This document shows, in pieces, positions 62,765 through 64,000 of a stretch of DNA of 64,000 nucleotides. The translations under genes and the position numbers were made by a program. The notes beneath the pieces were generated by a model. That model was given only the letters and a program-made list of their open reading frames with translations. It was not told the DNA's origin and did no database searches. The stretch is from Methylobacterium mesophilicum SR1.6/6 (GTDB taxonomy: Bacteria; Pseudomonadota; Alphaproteobacteria; Rhizobiales; Beijerinckiaceae). Location of the stretch: contig NZ_CP043538.1 in assembly GCF_000364445.2 (NCBI RefSeq), positions 1,619,612 to 1,683,611 of the forward strand. Reading direction: 5' to 3'. Position 1 is the first letter of the stretch; each line of letters starts with the position of its first letter.

Positions 62765-63700
62765 ATGTCCGCCCGCATCGTCATGAAGCTGACGGTCGTG
62801 GAGGCCATCGCCACCACCCCGGAGGTGGTGCGCCTCACCCTCGTCCATCCGCGGCGCCCGCAGCTGCCCGCCTGGGAGCCCGGCGCCCATGTCGACCTGC
62901 GCCTGCCGGACGAGCGGGTGAGGCAGTACTCCCTCTGCGGCGACCCCGCCGATCGGAGCCGGTACGTTTTGGCGATCAAGCGCGAGGAGGCCGGGCGTGG
63001 CGGCTCGGCCTGGGTGCACGCCCAACTCGCCGCCGGGGCGACCGTCCCCATCTCGCACCCGCGCAACCATTTCCCCCTGGCTGCTGGGGCGCGGCGCCAT
63101 GTGCTCGTCGGCGGCGGCATCGGCGTGACGCCCGTCGCCGCCATGGCACGGCACCTAGCCGCGACGGGGGGCGACTTCACGCTCCACCTCTGCGCGCGCT
63201 CTGCTGCGCAGGCCCCCCTGCTGGAGGAGCTGCGCGCGGTCTGCGGTGAGCGTCTGCGCTGCTGGTACTCCGCGGAGGGCCAACGGCTCGATCCCGCGAT
63301 GCTCGGGCCGCCGGAGGACGGCGTCCACCTCTACGCCTGTGGACCCCAGCCCCTGACGGCGGCGGTGCAGGCGCTGGGCTGGCCGGCGGAGCAGGTGCAT
63401 GTCGAGCATTTCGCGCCGCTCGTCGATGAGGGCTACACGCCCGAACCCTTCGACGTGCGGATCGCCTCGACCGGCGCCACCCTGCATGTCCCCGCCGAGA
63501 CCTCGCTCTTGGAGGTCCTGAGTCAGAACGGGACCAAGATGCCCTCATCCTGCGAGATCGGCGTGTGCGGCGCCTGCGAATGCGGCTATCGTGAGGGCGA
63601 CGTGATCCACCGTGACGTCGTGCTACCTCCGGCCAGACGCCAGGATCACCTGATGCCCTGCGTCTCCCGCGCCCGCGGGACTCTGACGCTCGCCCTTTGA
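62765..63700 (+). CDS. PDR/VanB-type flavin and [2Fe-2S] reductase
   Basis: A 311-residue oxidoreductase of the phthalate dioxygenase reductase type. RQYSLCGDPADRSRYVLAI binds FMN, LVGGGIGVTPVAAMARHL binds NAD(P)H, and the C-terminal plant-type ferredoxin has SSCEIGVCGACECGYREG with three clustered cysteines and a fourth in LMPCVSRA. It moves electrons from NAD(P)H to a partner oxygenase or reductase. Start only 4 bases after the MOSC gene, so the MOSC protein is the likely partner; no Rieske oxygenase is in view. Confidence 0.93.
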   Translation: MSARIVMKLTVVEAIATTPEVVRLTLVHPRRPQLPAWEPGAHVDLRLPDERVRQYSLCGDPADRSRYVLAIKREEAGRGGSAWVHAQLAAGATVPISHPRNHFPLAAGARRHVLVGGGIGVTPVAAMARHLAATGGDFTLHLCARSAAQAPLLEELRAVCGERLRCWYSAEGQRLDPAMLGPPEDGVHLYACGPQPLTAAVQALGWPAEQVHVEHFAPLVDEGYTPEPFDVRIASTGATLHVPAETSLLEVLSQNGTKMPSSCEIGVCGACECGYREGDVIHRDVVLPPARRQDHLMPCVSRARGTLTLAL

Positions 63701-64000
63701 TCCCACGCAGCGCAGCTCTGGCCTATTGACCGGGGCCCCGCAGCCCCGTGGACAGGCCGCTGGCAAAGAAGACCACCATTCCGGCCATAGCCAGAACGAG
63801 ACGATGCAGCGCCACGAGCCGCATCGTATGGCCTGTGTGAGTGAGCGGCCGCCGCTGACTTTGCCAGACGCGCGCTTTGGGACGTATCCGCTTGCACGTT
63901 CAACGGTACCGAAGTCGGATGGCTGCATTGGGCGCAGTGCTGTCGCGGCTGTCGTGCGTCCGGGAAGGGACGCTCACTTCGGCTCTGGACCCTTTGGGAA
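63701..64000. other. Intergenic end of window
   Basis: No gene can be supported. A short hairpin (CGGGGC / GCCCCG, 63731-63748) follows the reductase gene and could end the operon. Frames on the minus strand across this stretch look like shadows. Confidence 0.4.

Overview
The window is GC-rich chromosomal DNA of an alphaproteobacterium, most likely Methylobacterium or a close relative (Methylobacteriaceae). The inference rests on high GC throughout, the gene order twin-TM protein / PagL-like / PduO-type adenosyltransferase / etfB / etfA / 3-hydroxybutyryl-CoA dehydrogenase, intracellular PHA depolymerase, DUF2852, DUF938, zinc-ribbon / FtsEX / YdcF and TIGR02302 genes, and the KaiC-KaiB-histidine kinase cassette. 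It was read by eye, with no database search.

Layout. 0-2.2 kb: a branched-chain amino acid type ABC transporter (livG-livF-binding protein, cut by the window edge). 2.2-5.1 kb: two Entner-Doudoroff-type sugar acid genes (dgoK-dgoA) and a D-threonine aldolase-like enzyme. 5.1-9.9 kb: small secreted proteins, a histone-deacetylase-like / FAD oxidoreductase pair, a decayed and partly AT-rich stretch abutting tRNA-Phe, then yacG and maf. 10-20 kb: PHB depolymerase, a TIGR02302 protein with a Q/G-rich repeat, an outer-membrane deacylase, cobalamin adenosyltransferase, electron-transfer flavoprotein and 3-hydroxybutyryl-CoA dehydrogenase. The last group fits PHB / short acyl-CoA turnover. 20-28 kb: quinone oxidoreductase, a second Liv-type binding protein, a DUF938 protein and a KaiC-KaiB-KaiB-hybrid kinase operon. 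28-36 kb: upp, a chemoreceptor, DUF2852, a frameshifted TetR regulator, a thioredoxin, a glycosyltransferase and an AraC regulator. 36-45 kb: zinc-ribbon protein, ftsE-ftsX-YdcF, ptsN, hpf and the periplasmic glucan genes mdoG-mdoH. 45-52 kb: tex, an ATP-grasp-like protein, a glycosyltransferase, a truncated HNH-like protein and a CPA1 antiporter. 52-57.5 kb: an accessory stretch with manganese catalase, several tiny membrane proteins and clear decay: a PAS protein with an in-frame stop, an intact IS5-type element, and an ArsR-type regulator missing its N-terminus and carrying two nonsense codons. 57.8-64 kb: a solute-binding protein, then a likely catabolic locus of XRE-cupin regulator, MHS-type transporter, RidA, MOSC protein and PDR/VanB-type reductase, with a matching palindrome before the transporter and before ridA.

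Most noteworthy are the Kai operon (KaiC with paired serines at the phosphosite position and a long helical tail, two tandem KaiBs and a soluble hybrid kinase), the MOSC/RidA/reductase locus with its paired candidate operators, an intergenic repeat family seen twice, and a perfect 22-bp inverted repeat between convergent genes. No CRISPR array, rRNA or cobalamin riboswitch was seen.
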